Program-made: the position numbers and the translations under genes
Source: JACVRW01 sp963837445
GTDB lineage: Bacteria; Actinomycetota; Thermoleophilia; Solirubrobacterales; Thermoleophilaceae
Assembly: GCA_963837445.1 (NCBI GenBank)
Contig: CAWINK010000021.1
Location: 124,001-188,000 of the forward strand
Direction: 5' to 3'
Length of the DNA: 64,000 nt
In this document: one piece after another, positions 37,225-46,413 of the stretch
How positions within the stretch are numbered: the first letter of the stretch is position 1
How the letters are laid out: each line of letters starts with the position of its first letter
The notes under the pieces: generated by a model
Told to the model about the DNA's origin: nothing
The model's input: only the letters and a program-made list of their open reading frames with translations
The model's database searches: none

Positions 37225-37548
37225 TCAGCGCTGGCTGGGATGCCCCTCGCCCGGCCACGGGGCGAGCAGCAGGATGACGCGCGCGTCGGTGGTCGCGCGC
37301 ACCTCATGGGGGTCGTTGGGATCGAAGTGGGCTATGAACCCGCACCCGCCGGCCACGGTCCTGCCGTCCTCCTCGACCTCCACCTCGCCGGTCGCAACCA
37401 CCATCCACGCGCGCTCGTGGACCTGGTGCTCCGAGAGTCCCTCGCCCGCCGGCAGGTTGATCGCGATCACGCGTGCCTCGGGGTCGCTGCGGAGGACCTC
37501 CGGCTTGTGCGGCTGGACGTCGAGCGTAGAAAGGTCCCAGGTCTCCAT
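37225..37548 (-). CDS. Cupin-domain protein
   Basis: This 107-residue soluble protein is a single small beta-barrel. The first cupin motif is represented by LPAGEGLSEHQVHERAWMVV then ATGEVEVE (His near 41 and 44), the second by FDPNDPHEVRATTDARVILL (His near 81). These histidines could hold a metal. The function of such one-domain cupins ranges from enzymes to sensors and is not predictable here. It lies 23 bases upstream of ccmE on the same strand. Confidence 0.85.
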   Translation of the reverse strand: METWDLSTLDVQPHKPEVLRSDPEARVIAINLPAGEGLSEHQVHERAWMVVATGEVEVEEDGRTVAGGCGFIAHFDPNDPHEVRATTDARVILLLAPWPGEGHPSQR

Positions 37549-37563
37549 GCCTGGGACTCTAAA

Positions 37564-38187
37564 TCAGCGTCTGGCGAGGCGGGTACCGCGCCGGAGGGCA
37601 GCGCCCCCGGCGAGCGCGGCGAACCCGGCCATCACCATCAGCGCAAGCTGGAGGCCCGTGAACGGCAGCGTGTCCGGGTTGGCGTCCTCGGGGAGGTCCG
37701 AAGTGGCGCTCGCCTGCCCCGAGCCGGCCGACTCGTCTGCGGAGTCGTCCTGGCTCGCGCGCGCGGGTGTGTCCGAGGCGCTCTGTGCGCTCACGCCGCC
37801 CTTGTCCTTCGCGGCCGACGCGGCCTTGGACGCGCTGCGGGCCTTGCCGGATCTCGAAGCGGACTGGGGCGCGGCCGCGGAGGCGGACTGGCGCGGGGCG
37901 GCTGGAGCGGAGGCCGCCGGTGCGGGCGCGGCCGGCGCGGGCGCCGCGGGCGCGGGCGCGGCGGGCGGCTTCGGAGCCGGCGCCTGAACCTGTGCGGGAG
38001 GTGACGGAAGCGCGGGGAGCGTGGGGAGCGCCGGCAGCGGCGCGACGGCCTCGGCGGTCTGCTTGACCCCGCCTACGACCTGGTCAACCCCCGGCACCTG
38101 CCCGGTGGCGACCACCGGCAGAGCGAGAAAGATTGCAGCACCGGCCGCGACCGAGACGACGCCGACCCTCGAACGAAAAGCATGCAT
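37564..38187 (-). CDS. Surface protein with LPFTG sorting-type motif
   Basis: This 207-residue exported protein has a signal peptide (VVSVAAGAAIFLALPVVATG), a low-complexity middle of Ala/Pro repeats (KPPAAPAPAAPAPAAPAPAA) changing to Ala/Ser/Lys-rich sequence, then LPFTG followed by a hydrophobic helix and a basic tail RRGTRLARR. That C-terminal arrangement is what sortases recognise to link proteins to the wall. The Pro/Ala region would extend through the cell wall like a stalk. I chose the ATG at 38187 because it begins the signal peptide; longer readings run into a neighbouring gene. No sortase gene is in the window. Confidence 0.78.
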   Translation of the reverse strand: MHAFRSRVGVVSVAAGAAIFLALPVVATGQVPGVDQVVGGVKQTAEAVAPLPALPTLPALPSPPAQVQAPAPKPPAAPAPAAPAPAAPAPAASAPAAPRQSASAAAPQSASRSGKARSASKAASAAKDKGGVSAQSASDTPARASQDDSADESAGSGQASATSDLPEDANPDTLPFTGLQLALMVMAGFAALAGGAALRRGTRLARR

Positions 38188-38243
38188 AGGAGCCCCCGTG
38201 TTGAATTTCCCCTGCGCCCCCTGCCGAGGGCGGGAGCAATGTA

Positions 38244-39491
38244 CTACCCGGGCGGGACGCCATGCGTCACTTCTTCTTGGAGGTTCCGGCGGGCGATCCA
38301 CTGCACACCCGCGTGGTCGCTGAGACCGTGCACAACTATCGAAGCAAGTACCGCGAGCGCGGCGATGTTCGCGACGCGCTCTCCCTCCGGCGCGGCCGAG
38401 CCGAGCACGAACAGCGCGAACACCATCGTGGCCACGCCCTTCGGGCCGAACCAGGCCATGAAGGCCTTCTCGGCCGTGTCCACCTGCCGCGTCCCGGCCA
38501 GCGCGGCGAACACCGCAACCGGCCGCGCCACGACCAGGGTGAACGCCACGATCCCGACGGCCTCCCACCCGTCCGCGAACAGGCCGTCGAGCGTGATGAT
38601 CGCGCCGAAGACCACGAAGACACCGAGCTTCACGATCTCGACCAGGTCCTCGCTCTGCGCCTCGAAGCTCTCGCGGATGTCGGGCCGCCAGATGCCCAGG
38701 CCGATCGCGGCCACGAACACCGCGATGAAGCCATTGCCCTCAGGAGGCAGCGTCGCCGTGCCGTACGCAGCGAACGCCACGCCGAGTGCGTACAACGCCT
38801 TCTGATGCGCGCTGATGGCGTGGCCGAGAGAGCGCCCCCGAGGCATCAGCCGCGAGGCCACAAACGCCACGACCAGGCCTGACACGAGCCCGACCAGCAC
38901 GTCCTGGAGCACGAACTGCCACCAGCCGAAGTCGTCATCGCCCACCGCGGCCGCTGTGAAGGCAAGCACGGCGGGCAGCGCCAACCCGTCGTTCAGGCCT
39001 GACTCGAGGTTGAGCGAGTGGCGAACCCGCTCCGGCACGAGCGGGTTCGTCACGACCGCCGACGACAGCACCGGGTCGGTTGGCGAGAGCAGCGCACCCA
39101 GGAGGAAGGACTCCGTCCAGTCGAGGTCCGTGAGCTCGTGCGTGATCACTGCGACCAGCACGCAGGTGAGCGGCATTGCGAGCGCCAGCTTGCGCAGCGG
39201 GAGGTGCCAGGCCTCCTGAAGCATCTCCTGCTCGACGTCGAGGCCGTCCCGGAACAGGATCACGATCAGCGCCACCACGGCGAGGCCCTGGACGAACTGC
39301 GAGGTCGGGTCCAGATCGAGGACCTCGAGGCCGCCCTCGCCGAGGACGAAGCCCGCGACCACAAAGACCGCGGTCAGGGACAGGAAGGACCTTCGGGCAA
39401 GTCCGGAGATGAGCGCGCCCGCCACGAGCAGCACGCCCAACACGGCAAGCGGCGCGTCGAGGAACTCGATACCTGCGGCGAGCGGCGGCAC
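38244..39491 (-). CDS. CPA1/NhaP-type cation:proton antiporter
   Basis: This 415-residue polytopic membrane protein exchanges Na+ or K+ for protons. It carries FRDGLDVEQE in the early helix region, LLSPTDPVLSSAVV (about residue 135) and NLESGLNDGLALP (about residue 160), the paired acidic motifs of the family, and AWFGPKGVATMVFAL near the C-terminus. Unlike the CPA1 protein at 10.3-11.9 kb it has no long cytoplasmic tail. It is divergent from the glycosidase gene, with 51 bases between the starts. Confidence 0.88.
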   Translation of the reverse strand: MPPLAAGIEFLDAPLAVLGVLLVAGALISGLARRSFLSLTAVFVVAGFVLGEGGLEVLDLDPTSQFVQGLAVVALIVILFRDGLDVEQEMLQEAWHLPLRKLALAMPLTCVLVAVITHELTDLDWTESFLLGALLSPTDPVLSSAVVTNPLVPERVRHSLNLESGLNDGLALPAVLAFTAAAVGDDDFGWWQFVLQDVLVGLVSGLVVAFVASRLMPRGRSLGHAISAHQKALYALGVAFAAYGTATLPPEGNGFIAVFVAAIGLGIWRPDIRESFEAQSEDLVEIVKLGVFVVFGAIITLDGLFADGWEAVGIVAFTLVVARPVAVFAALAGTRQVDTAEKAFMAWFGPKGVATMVFALFVLGSAAPEGERVANIAALAVLASIVVHGLSDHAGVQWIARRNLQEEVTHGVPPG

Positions 39492-39542
39492 GCGCGAACT
39501 GTGTCAGACACGATCCTCACATCTGGCTACGGTGAGGCCGTG

Positions 39543-41441
39543 ATGCGGCGCTCACCCGTACTCGTGGCATCCGCCGTCGCCCTGGCCGCGGCCGCGCTGG
39601 CCACCCCCGCCCCGGCCGCGCCCCCGCGCGAGCACACACTGTCGCGCGGCTGGGAGATACGCGTGGCGGTGGCCGCCCCCGCGCCGCCCCAGCCGGCTCC
39701 TCCCGAGGAGACCGCTCCCGCGGGCGCGGGGTCGGCGCTGCCGGCCACCGCGGCGGGAGTCGCGGCGCAGTCGCCCGGCGAGTGGCAGCCCACACAGGTG
39801 CCGAGCGTGTTCGACACGCGGGCGCTGCCCTCGCTCTATCCCGGGCAGGTCCGGCGCTACCGCCTGAGCTTCGAGGGTCCGCGCACCCCGCGCGGATTCA
39901 CCTGGCTGCTGCGCTTCGAGAGCGTCCGCCGCAACGCCACCGTGTTCCTGAACGGGCGCCGCGTCGGGCGCAACGTGGATCCCTACACGCCGTTCACGGT
40001 GGAGGCCCGCGGCCTGCGGCCGGGGCGGCCGAACGAGCTCGTCGTGATCGTCGACGGGCGCAAGGACCCGGAGCTGCCCGAGGCCTGGTGGAACTGGAAT
40101 GGCATCGTCCGGCCGGTCCGGCTGATGCCGGCGGGGCCGGCGCACATCGAGGACCTCGGGACGATGTCGCGCGTGAGCTGCCGCGGGCCCGCACGCGGAT
40201 GCAGGGCGGAACTGCTTCTCGACGGGCTGCTCCAGCGGCGGGGCCGGCGCGCGATCGCGCCGTCGCTTGGCGTGAAGCTGCGCTCACCAAGCGGTCGCGT
40301 GACCTCGCAGGCGTTCCGGCTTCCGCGCCAGGCCTCGAAGCAGCGCCGCCTGGAGCTCTCCATGCGCGTGCCGGCGCCCGAGCTGTGGTCCCCCGACGCG
40401 CCCCGGCTGTACGCGGCGGAGATCACCCTGCGCGAGCGCGGCCGGGTGGTACAGCGCGAGCGCCGCCGGATCGGGCTGCGCTCCGTCGAGGTGAAGCGGG
40501 GGCACCTGTGGCTGAACAACCGCCGGATCCAGCTCCGCGGAGCGTCGATCCATGAGGACATGCCGGGCTCCGGCGCCGCGCTCACGAGCGCCGACATGGA
40601 CCGCATCGTCACGGACCTCCAGGACCTCGGCGCGAACGTCACGCGCGCGCACTACCTGCTGAACGAGCGGCTGCTGACCCGGCTCGACCGCGCTGGGATC
40701 TTCGTCTGGAACCAGGCGCCGATCTGGCAGCGCGACACGGGGGTGCACCTGCTCTGGCGGCCGAAGGAGCGCGAGCGCGCGCTGGCCACCGTGCGCCGCA
40801 CCGTCACGGCCGCGCGCAGCCATCCGTCGGTGCTCACGCACTCGGTGGCGAACGAGCTCACCTTCACGCCGGACGACAAGCCAGGCACGAAACGCTTCCT
40901 GCTCGAGGCGCAGGCCCAGGCCCGCGAGCTCGACCCCACCCTTCCGATCTCGGTCGACATCAAGGGTCGCCCCGGCTTCGCGGAGCAGTTCACGTTCCAC
41001 GAGTTCGACCTGATCGGGCTGAACCAGTACTTCGGGTGGTACCGCTGGGTGGAGGACTTCGACCTGCTCGAGCCCTACATCCGCGAGCTGCGCGACCACT
41101 ATCCGAGCGAGGCGATCGTGATGACCGAGTGGGGCGCCGAGGGCCGCCCGGAGCTGGCCGACGCGGCGCCGGACCTGAAGGGCGGCTATCCGTTCCAGAC
41201 CTTCCACGCAGGTCGCACGCTCGACGTGATCGAGCGCTCTCCCGCCCTCTCCGGGGCGATCTACTGGACGCTTCGCGAGTTCGAGATCTACCCCGGCTGG
41301 ACGGGCGGCGCCGGCCGGCGGCCCCCGCAGTTCGAGCCGAACACGCGCCACCACAAGGGCCTGATCACGTACGAGGGAGTGCGCAAGCCGGCCTTCGAGC
41401 TCCTGCGCCAGCGCTTCCTCCAAACACCGCTCTACCCCTAA
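39543..41441 (+). CDS. Exported glycoside hydrolase family 2-type enzyme
   Basis: This 632-residue protein has a signal peptide (about 1-25), a Pro/Ala-rich linker, a jelly-roll sugar-binding domain with VFLNGRRVGRNVDPYTPFTV, an immunoglobulin-like middle domain and a TIM barrel. The barrel shows LRGASIHEDMPGSG, the acid/base Glu in SVANELTF and the nucleophile Glu in VMTEWGAEG, as in beta-glucuronidases and beta-galactosidases. I chose the ATG at 39543 because it starts the signal peptide. The substrate is probably a beta-linked glycoside; precise specificity is open. Confidence 0.88.
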   Translation: MRRSPVLVASAVALAAAALATPAPAAPPREHTLSRGWEIRVAVAAPAPPQPAPPEETAPAGAGSALPATAAGVAAQSPGEWQPTQVPSVFDTRALPSLYPGQVRRYRLSFEGPRTPRGFTWLLRFESVRRNATVFLNGRRVGRNVDPYTPFTVEARGLRPGRPNELVVIVDGRKDPELPEAWWNWNGIVRPVRLMPAGPAHIEDLGTMSRVSCRGPARGCRAELLLDGLLQRRGRRAIAPSLGVKLRSPSGRVTSQAFRLPRQASKQRRLELSMRVPAPELWSPDAPRLYAAEITLRERGRVVQRERRRIGLRSVEVKRGHLWLNNRRIQLRGASIHEDMPGSGAALTSADMDRIVTDLQDLGANVTRAHYLLNERLLTRLDRAGIFVWNQAPIWQRDTGVHLLWRPKERERALATVRRTVTAARSHPSVLTHSVANELTFTPDDKPGTKRFLLEAQAQARELDPTLPISVDIKGRPGFAEQFTFHEFDLIGLNQYFGWYRWVEDFDLLEPYIRELRDHYPSEAIVMTEWGAEGRPELADAAPDLKGGYPFQTFHAGRTLDVIERSPALSGAIYWTLREFEIYPGWTGGAGRRPPQFEPNTRHHKGLITYEGVRKPAFELLRQRFLQTPLYP

Positions 41442-41475
41442 AGGAGGGCCCTCCAGCGACCGATCTTCTCTGGGC

Positions 41476-42193
41476 ATGGCACGTCGCCTACTCATCCTCG
41501 TCCGTCCTGTTCTCGCTCGCCGCGGTCGCCCCGGCCTCCGCGCAGGTTCAGCGGCCCGCCGACGTGCTGCGCATCGAGGCCGCGATGACCGAGCTCGCGA
41601 AGCAGAAGCAGGGCGCCGAGGGCCCGCTCCGCGCTCACGAGCGGGCCGCCACGCGCGCGCTTTCAGCCTGCCGCTCGAAGGGCAGCGGCTGGACTCGGAT
41701 TCGGGGCGTGCGAGACCGCGCGCAGCGGAACGCCTATGCACGCGGCGCGAAGGCCCTGTGGAAGAACCTGAACCTCGTGGCAATGGAGGGAGCCTGGGTC
41801 GAGGTGTACGGGCCCTTCTTCGAGCGCTTCCTGAACCGCTTCGACACGCCGCTCTCCGACCCGGTCCTCCAGGCCGGCGTGGAGGCGCAGCGGAAGCGGC
41901 TCGCCTTTGACCGTGCCGCCTACTCGTTCGGCACCTGCGCCACCTTCAACAAGGCCCTCAAGAAGGTGCGCGAGTTCAAGGTCGGCGGCGCCCACGGCGT
42001 GAGCGGCGACTACTACGCCGGCAAGATCTACAACGACTTCGTTCGCTACGTGTCGAACCGCCAGCAGGCCGCCGCCCGCTCCCATTGGGGCTCGCGCTAC
42101 GAGAACGCCCTGGACGCGGCCTCGGGACTGATGAAGGCCCTGGGCGGCAACGAGGGCATCGCGAACTACTTCCGCTTCGCGTTCCGCGGCTGA
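41476..42193 (+). pseudogene. Exported protein of unknown function, frameshifted in signal peptide
   Basis: The ATG at 41476 (after AAGGAGG at 41443) starts MARRLLILV, then runs out of frame. The other frame continues VLFSLAAVAPASAQ and encodes about 210 well-formed residues (for example LWKNLNLVAMEGAWVEVYGP and VGGAHGVSGDYYAGKIYNDF). Removing one C in GTCCGTCC near 41502 yields a perfect signal peptide, and the total length is 3n+1. The mature protein is helical with two Cys. I do not recognise the family. Either a recent one-base insertion inactivated it or the base is a sequencing error. Confidence 0.65.
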
Positions 42194-42206
42194 GCCTTGC
42201 TGTAGC

Positions 42207-44405
42207 GTGAGGCGCGTGGTTCCGCGCCGCGTCACCTTCTCCCGGAACCTGACGCTTTCGCTCTCGCGGACGTGCGTCTCGCACTGCAAGTACTGCGCCT
42301 TCGCCACGCACAGGGCGCACCTCCACGAGCCCGCCGAGGTCGAGCGCCTGCTGGACGGCGCGGTGCGCCGCCGGGTGAAGGAGCTGCTCGTGCTCACGGG
42401 CGACGACCCCGGCCACCACCCCGGCGTGCGCGCGCGGCTGGCCGAGCTCGGGTTCGACGACTTCGTCGGGTACGTGGTCTGGTGCTGCGAGCGGGCGCTC
42501 GAGCGCGGCCTCCTGCCGCACACAAACCTCGGCGCGCTGTCTCGCACCGATCTCGCCCGCCTTCGGCAGGTCACGGCCTCCCAGGGGCTGATGCTGGAGT
42601 CGATGCGGCCGGATCTCGTGGCCCATCAGGGCTCGCCGACAAAGGATCCGGCCCTGCGGCTGGAGACGATCCGGGCCGCCGGTGAGCTGCGCATCCCGTT
42701 CACGAGCGGGATCCTCGTGGGCATCGGCGAGACCGAGCAGGACCGCATCGAGGCGCTGGAGGCCCTGGCCGGCGTGCACGCCGAGTACGGGCAGCTCCAG
42801 GAGGTGATCCTCCAGAACTTCGTGCCCCACCGCCGCTACTACGGGGAGGAGCCGGCGGAGATCGCGGAGGAGGCGCAGAGCACCCGCGCAGCCGGGCCCG
42901 ACGAGCCACTTCCCGAGTGGGCCACGGAGGTCACGCTCGACCACATGCGCACGCTGGTGCGCGAGTCCCGGCGGCTGATGCCGGACGTGGGCATCCAGAT
43001 CCCGCCCAACCTCTCCGACTGGTGGCTGCCCCTGGTCGACGAGGGCGCCACGGACCTCGGCGGCCTGTCCGCCAACGGCGATCACATCTCCCCCGAGCAT
43101 CCCTTCCCGTCCGTGCACGAGATGCGCAAGCGGCTCGCTCCGCGCGGAGCGGCGCTCGCCGAGCGCCTGTGCGTCTACCCGCAGTACATGAACCCCGACT
43201 GGCTCGAGCAGGGCGTGCTCGACGCGATCAAGGTGAAGTACTGGTCGTTCATCCCGCGCGGCGCGTCTGGACGCCGCGAGGAGCGCTCGATCAGGCGTGA
43301 CCTGGTGCCGGGAGCGATCGAGCGCGCGCGAGGCGGCGGCGCGCTCACCGAGGACGAGCTCACGGCGCTGTTCGCGGAGAACCGGCCCGAGGCCATCGAG
43401 GACATGCGCCAGGCGGCGGACTCGCTCCGCCGCGAGCTCGCGGGTGACACCGTGACCTTCGTGGTGAACCGCAACATCAACGTGTCCAACATCTGCACCG
43501 TCGGCTGCGCGTTCTGCGGCTTCGGCCAGGGTCGCCGCTCGCCGGACGCCTACGAGCACGACGAGGAGGAGTTCCGCCGCCGCGTCCGCGAGGCGGTCGA
43601 CTTCGGGGCCACCGAGGTGTGCATGCAATCGGGGATCCACCCCGACTGGACGATCGAGGACTACGAGGGCTGGCTGCGCGTGGCGAAGGACGAGGCGCCG
43701 GACATCCACCTGCACGCCTACTCGCCGATGGAGCTGCACTTCATGGCGGGCGAGCTCCCGCTGGCGGAGGTCTTCGCGCGCCTGAAGGCCGCGGGGCTCG
43801 GCTCGACGCCCGGCACGGCAGCCGAGGTGCTGCACGACGGGGTGCGCCAGCGCATCTCCCCGAACAAGCTGCCCGTGGCGCGCTGGGTGGAGATCATCGA
43901 GGCCGCCCACGCGGCGGGCGTCCGCTCGAGCGTCACCGTGATGTTCGGCCACATCGAGGAGCCCTGGGAGCTGGCCGAGCACATGCGCGTGGTGCGCGAG
44001 CTTCAGGAGCGGACGGGCGGCTTCACCGAGTTCGTGCCGCTCTCGTTCATCCCGTTCCACACCATGCTCGGGCGCACGCACGGGATCGAGGAGATCTCGC
44101 GCGAAGACAACCTGCGGCACACGGCCGCGTTCCGGCTCGCGCTCGGACGGAGCATCACGAACCTCCAGGCGAGCTGGGTGAAGATGGGGCTCGACGCCGC
44201 CACCGAGGCGCTCGACTGGGGCATCAACGACCTCGGTGGGACGCTCATGGAGGAGTCGATCAGCCGGCTGGCGGGGTCGTACCACGGCGTGAAGCTCGAG
44301 CCCGCCGACCTGATCGCGGCGGCGCATGCGGCGGGGCGCCCGGCCGGGGAGCGCGACACGCTGTACGGGATCCGGCGCCGCTTCGAGCTGCCGGTCGCGG
44401 CGTGA
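42207..44405 (+). CDS. fbiC: FO synthase, bifunctional (CofG-CofH fusion)
   Basis: This 732-residue protein makes FO, the deazaflavin core of coenzyme F420, from tyrosine and a flavin precursor. It holds two radical-SAM domains in tandem: the first with CX3CX2C at Cys23, Cys27, Cys30 (TCVSHCKYC), the second at Cys430, Cys434, Cys437 (ICTVGCAFCGFG). The single-chain form is usual in actinobacteria, while archaea use two proteins. The GTG start at 42207 lies just after the frameshifted gene; GTG 42216 is an alternative. The stop overlaps the F420-dependent dehydrogenase start by 4 bases, pairing cofactor synthesis with use. Confidence 0.95.
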   Translation: MRRVVPRRVTFSRNLTLSLSRTCVSHCKYCAFATHRAHLHEPAEVERLLDGAVRRRVKELLVLTGDDPGHHPGVRARLAELGFDDFVGYVVWCCERALERGLLPHTNLGALSRTDLARLRQVTASQGLMLESMRPDLVAHQGSPTKDPALRLETIRAAGELRIPFTSGILVGIGETEQDRIEALEALAGVHAEYGQLQEVILQNFVPHRRYYGEEPAEIAEEAQSTRAAGPDEPLPEWATEVTLDHMRTLVRESRRLMPDVGIQIPPNLSDWWLPLVDEGATDLGGLSANGDHISPEHPFPSVHEMRKRLAPRGAALAERLCVYPQYMNPDWLEQGVLDAIKVKYWSFIPRGASGRREERSIRRDLVPGAIERARGGGALTEDELTALFAENRPEAIEDMRQAADSLRRELAGDTVTFVVNRNINVSNICTVGCAFCGFGQGRRSPDAYEHDEEEFRRRVREAVDFGATEVCMQSGIHPDWTIEDYEGWLRVAKDEAPDIHLHAYSPMELHFMAGELPLAEVFARLKAAGLGSTPGTAAEVLHDGVRQRISPNKLPVARWVEIIEAAHAAGVRSSVTVMFGHIEEPWELAEHMRVVRELQERTGGFTEFVPLSFIPFHTMLGRTHGIEEISREDNLRHTAAFRLALGRSITNLQASWVKMGLDAATEALDWGINDLGGTLMEESISRLAGSYHGVKLEPADLIAAAHAAGRPAGERDTLYGIRRRFELPVAA

Positions 44406-45388
44406 GCGCCCGCTTCGGCTACAAGGCCTCGGCCGAGCAGTTCGACCCGGTCACCCTGCTCGACTACTCGCGCCAGGCCGAGCGGATCGGGCTCGAGCTA
44501 ATCGGCGTCTCCGACCACTTCCAGCCCTGGCGCCATCACGGCGGCCACGCTCCGGCCGCGCTCACCTGGCTCGGCGCGGCCGCAATGGCCACCGAGCGCG
44601 CCACACTCGGCACGAGCGTCCTCACCCCCACGCTGCGCTACCACCCGTCGGTGGTGGCGCAGTCGTTCGCAACGCTCGGCTGCCTCGCCCCCGGCCGGGT
44701 GTTCCTCGGCGTGGGTACCGGCGAGGCGATGAACGAGACGCCCGCCACCGGTGAGGAGTTCCCCGGCCGCAAGGAGCGCCGGCTGCGGCTGGCGGAGGCC
44801 ATCAGGCTGATCCGGCAGCTGTGGACCGAGGAGCGCGTGGACTTCGAGGGGGACTACTACCGGACCTCGAAGGCCACGATCTACGACCGGCCCGAGACCC
44901 AGGTGCCGATCTACGTGGCCGCCTCCGGGCCGCTCGCCGCCAAGCTGGCGGGCCGCGTGGGCGACGGCTTCATCTGCACGAGCGGCAAGGACCCGGCCCT
45001 GTACGACGAGCTGCTCGGAAAGGTCGCGGAGGGGGCCGAGGCGGCCGGGCGCGACCCCGCGGGCATCCGCCGGATGATCGAGGTCAAGGTGTCCTACGAC
45101 CGCGATGCCCAGCGGGCGCTCGACAACTGCCGCTGGTGGGCCGCGCTGGCGCTCACGCCCGAGCAGAAAGAGGGCGTGGAGGACCCGCTCGAGATGGAGC
45201 GCCTGGCCGACGAGAACGCCGACCGCGCGGCCACCCGCTTCATCGCCTCGGACGATCCCGAGGAGATCGCAGCCGGCATCCGCCGCTACGTGGAGCTCGG
45301 GTTCGACGAGCTGGTCCTGCACGCCCCGGGCGACGACCAGGCGCGCTTCCTCGAGCAGTTCGGGGAGGACGTGCTCCCGCTTCTTTAG
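44402..45388 (+). CDS. F420-dependent glucose-6-phosphate dehydrogenase-like LLM enzyme
   Basis: This 328-residue enzyme belongs to the luciferase-like F420-dependent oxidoreductases. It matches the Fgd branch: GYKASAEQFDPVTLLDYSRQ at the start, SDHFQPWRHHGGHAP near residue 38 and GVGTGEAMNE near 100. Fgd oxidises glucose-6-phosphate and reduces F420, supplying reduced F420. Its GTG start overlaps the FO synthase stop (GTGA), and longer in-frame readings lie inside that gene. A shift in substrate to another sugar phosphate or a secondary alcohol cannot be excluded. Confidence 0.88.
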   Translation: MSARFGYKASAEQFDPVTLLDYSRQAERIGLELIGVSDHFQPWRHHGGHAPAALTWLGAAAMATERATLGTSVLTPTLRYHPSVVAQSFATLGCLAPGRVFLGVGTGEAMNETPATGEEFPGRKERRLRLAEAIRLIRQLWTEERVDFEGDYYRTSKATIYDRPETQVPIYVAASGPLAAKLAGRVGDGFICTSGKDPALYDELLGKVAEGAEAAGRDPAGIRRMIEVKVSYDRDAQRALDNCRWWAALALTPEQKEGVEDPLEMERLADENADRAATRFIASDDPEEIAAGIRRYVELGFDELVLHAPGDDQARFLEQFGEDVLPLL

Positions 45389-45397
45389 GCTGCGCGC

Positions 45398-46243
45398 ATG
45401 CTTCGAGACCGAGTGATGTTCATGTCAGGCGGCAGCCGAGGGATCGGCCTCGCAATCGCCGTCCGTGCCGCACGCGATGGCGCAAAGATTGCACTGATAG
45501 CCAAGACCGCTGAGCCTCATCCCAAACTGCCCGGCACGATCTACACGGCCGCCGAGGAGATCGAGGCCGCGGGCGGGGAGGCACTCCCGATTGTCGGCGA
45601 CATCCGGGACGCCGACACCGTCACCGCTGCCGTTCAGCAGACCGCGAAGCGCTTCGGCGGCATCGACCTGGTGGTGAACAACGCAAGCGCCATCAACCTC
45701 GCCCCGATGCGGGACCTGGAGGTGAAGCGCTTCGACCTCATGCAGCAGATCAACGCGCGCGGGACGTTCGTGGTCACCCGCGCGTGCCTGCCGCACCTGC
45801 GCGAGTCGGATCACGCCCACGTGCTCACGCTCTCCCCGCCGCTGTCCGCCGACCCTCGCTGGCTGAAAGGCCACAGCGCCTACACGCTCTCCAAGATGGG
45901 CATGACGATGATCACGCTCGGCGTGGCCGCCGACGAGGCGGAGGCCGGCATCGCCGCGAACTGCCTCTGGCCGCGCACGATCATCGCCACCGCCGCGGTC
46001 CAGAACCTGCTCGGCGGCGACGAGGCGATGGCCCGCTCGCGAATGCCCGCGATCGTGGCGGACGCCGCCTACGAGATCCTGGGCCGCGACCCACGCTCGT
46101 GTACCGGCAACGTCTTCATCGACGACGAGGTGCTCGCGGAGGCGGGCATCGTCGACCTCGACACATACGCGGGCACGCCGGACGGCGAGCTGGCGCTCGA
46201 CATCTTCGTGGACGGCTGGCCCGAGCCGGCCTCGGCGCAGTAG
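45398..46243 (+). CDS. Short-chain dehydrogenase (HSDL2-like)
   Basis: This 281-residue soluble oxidoreductase has the NAD(P)-binding motif MSGGSRGIGLAIA (residues 8-20), NNASAIN (about 93-99) and the catalytic Tyr/Lys pair in SAYTLSKMGM (about 160-169). Position and spacing of LSPPLSADPRWLKGHSAYTL resemble hydroxysteroid dehydrogenase-like protein 2 and its bacterial relatives, which act on fatty acyl or steroid substrates. It follows the F420-dependent enzyme gene by 9 bases on the same strand, which suggests one transcript. Confidence 0.9.
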   Translation: MLRDRVMFMSGGSRGIGLAIAVRAARDGAKIALIAKTAEPHPKLPGTIYTAAEEIEAAGGEALPIVGDIRDADTVTAAVQQTAKRFGGIDLVVNNASAINLAPMRDLEVKRFDLMQQINARGTFVVTRACLPHLRESDHAHVLTLSPPLSADPRWLKGHSAYTLSKMGMTMITLGVAADEAEAGIAANCLWPRTIIATAAVQNLLGGDEAMARSRMPAIVADAAYEILGRDPRSCTGNVFIDDEVLAEAGIVDLDTYAGTPDGELALDIFVDGWPEPASAQ

Positions 46244-46286
46244 CCGGCGACCCGAACGACCAGCACGAAAGGCGTCCGTTCCGGAA

Positions 46287-46329
46287 GCTCAACACGAAAG
46301 CGACCACATGTGTCGCCAATGTGTTGAGC
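46287..46329 (+). promoter_or_regulatory. Nested inverted repeat upstream of ECF42 module
   Basis: Outer arms GCTCAACAC (46287-46295) and GTGTTGAGC (46321-46329) enclose inner arms GCGAC (46300-46304) and GTCGC (46312-46316), with symmetric 4-base gaps. A second small hairpin CCGAA-AAAATC-TTCGG lies at 46332-46347. The element is between the dehydrogenase stop and the sigma-type promoter, so it may be a terminator, an operator or both. Confidence 0.55.
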
Positions 46330-46351
46330 CTCCGAAAAAATCTTCGGGACG

Positions 46352-46378
46352 TGTCGATTTCGTCAGTGCTCGTTCGAC
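46352..46378 (+). promoter_or_regulatory. Probable ECF42 sigma promoter
   Basis: TGTCGA (46352-46357), a 17-base spacer and CGAC (46375-46378) form a promoter of the style described for ECF42 sigma factors, which recognise their own YCII partner genes. The distance to the ATG at 46414 leaves a short leader with the ribosome binding site AAGGAG at 46401-46406. The consensus is recalled, not searched. Confidence 0.65.
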
Positions 46379-46413
46379 GCCTAGGTAGAAACCCCGATCG
46401 AAGGAGACACCAA

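Noticed and set aside
40284..44327. Minus-strand open frames opposite the glycosidase and FO synthase genes
   Set aside because: No start context, domain or codon pattern supports them; both opposite genes have catalytic residues in place.
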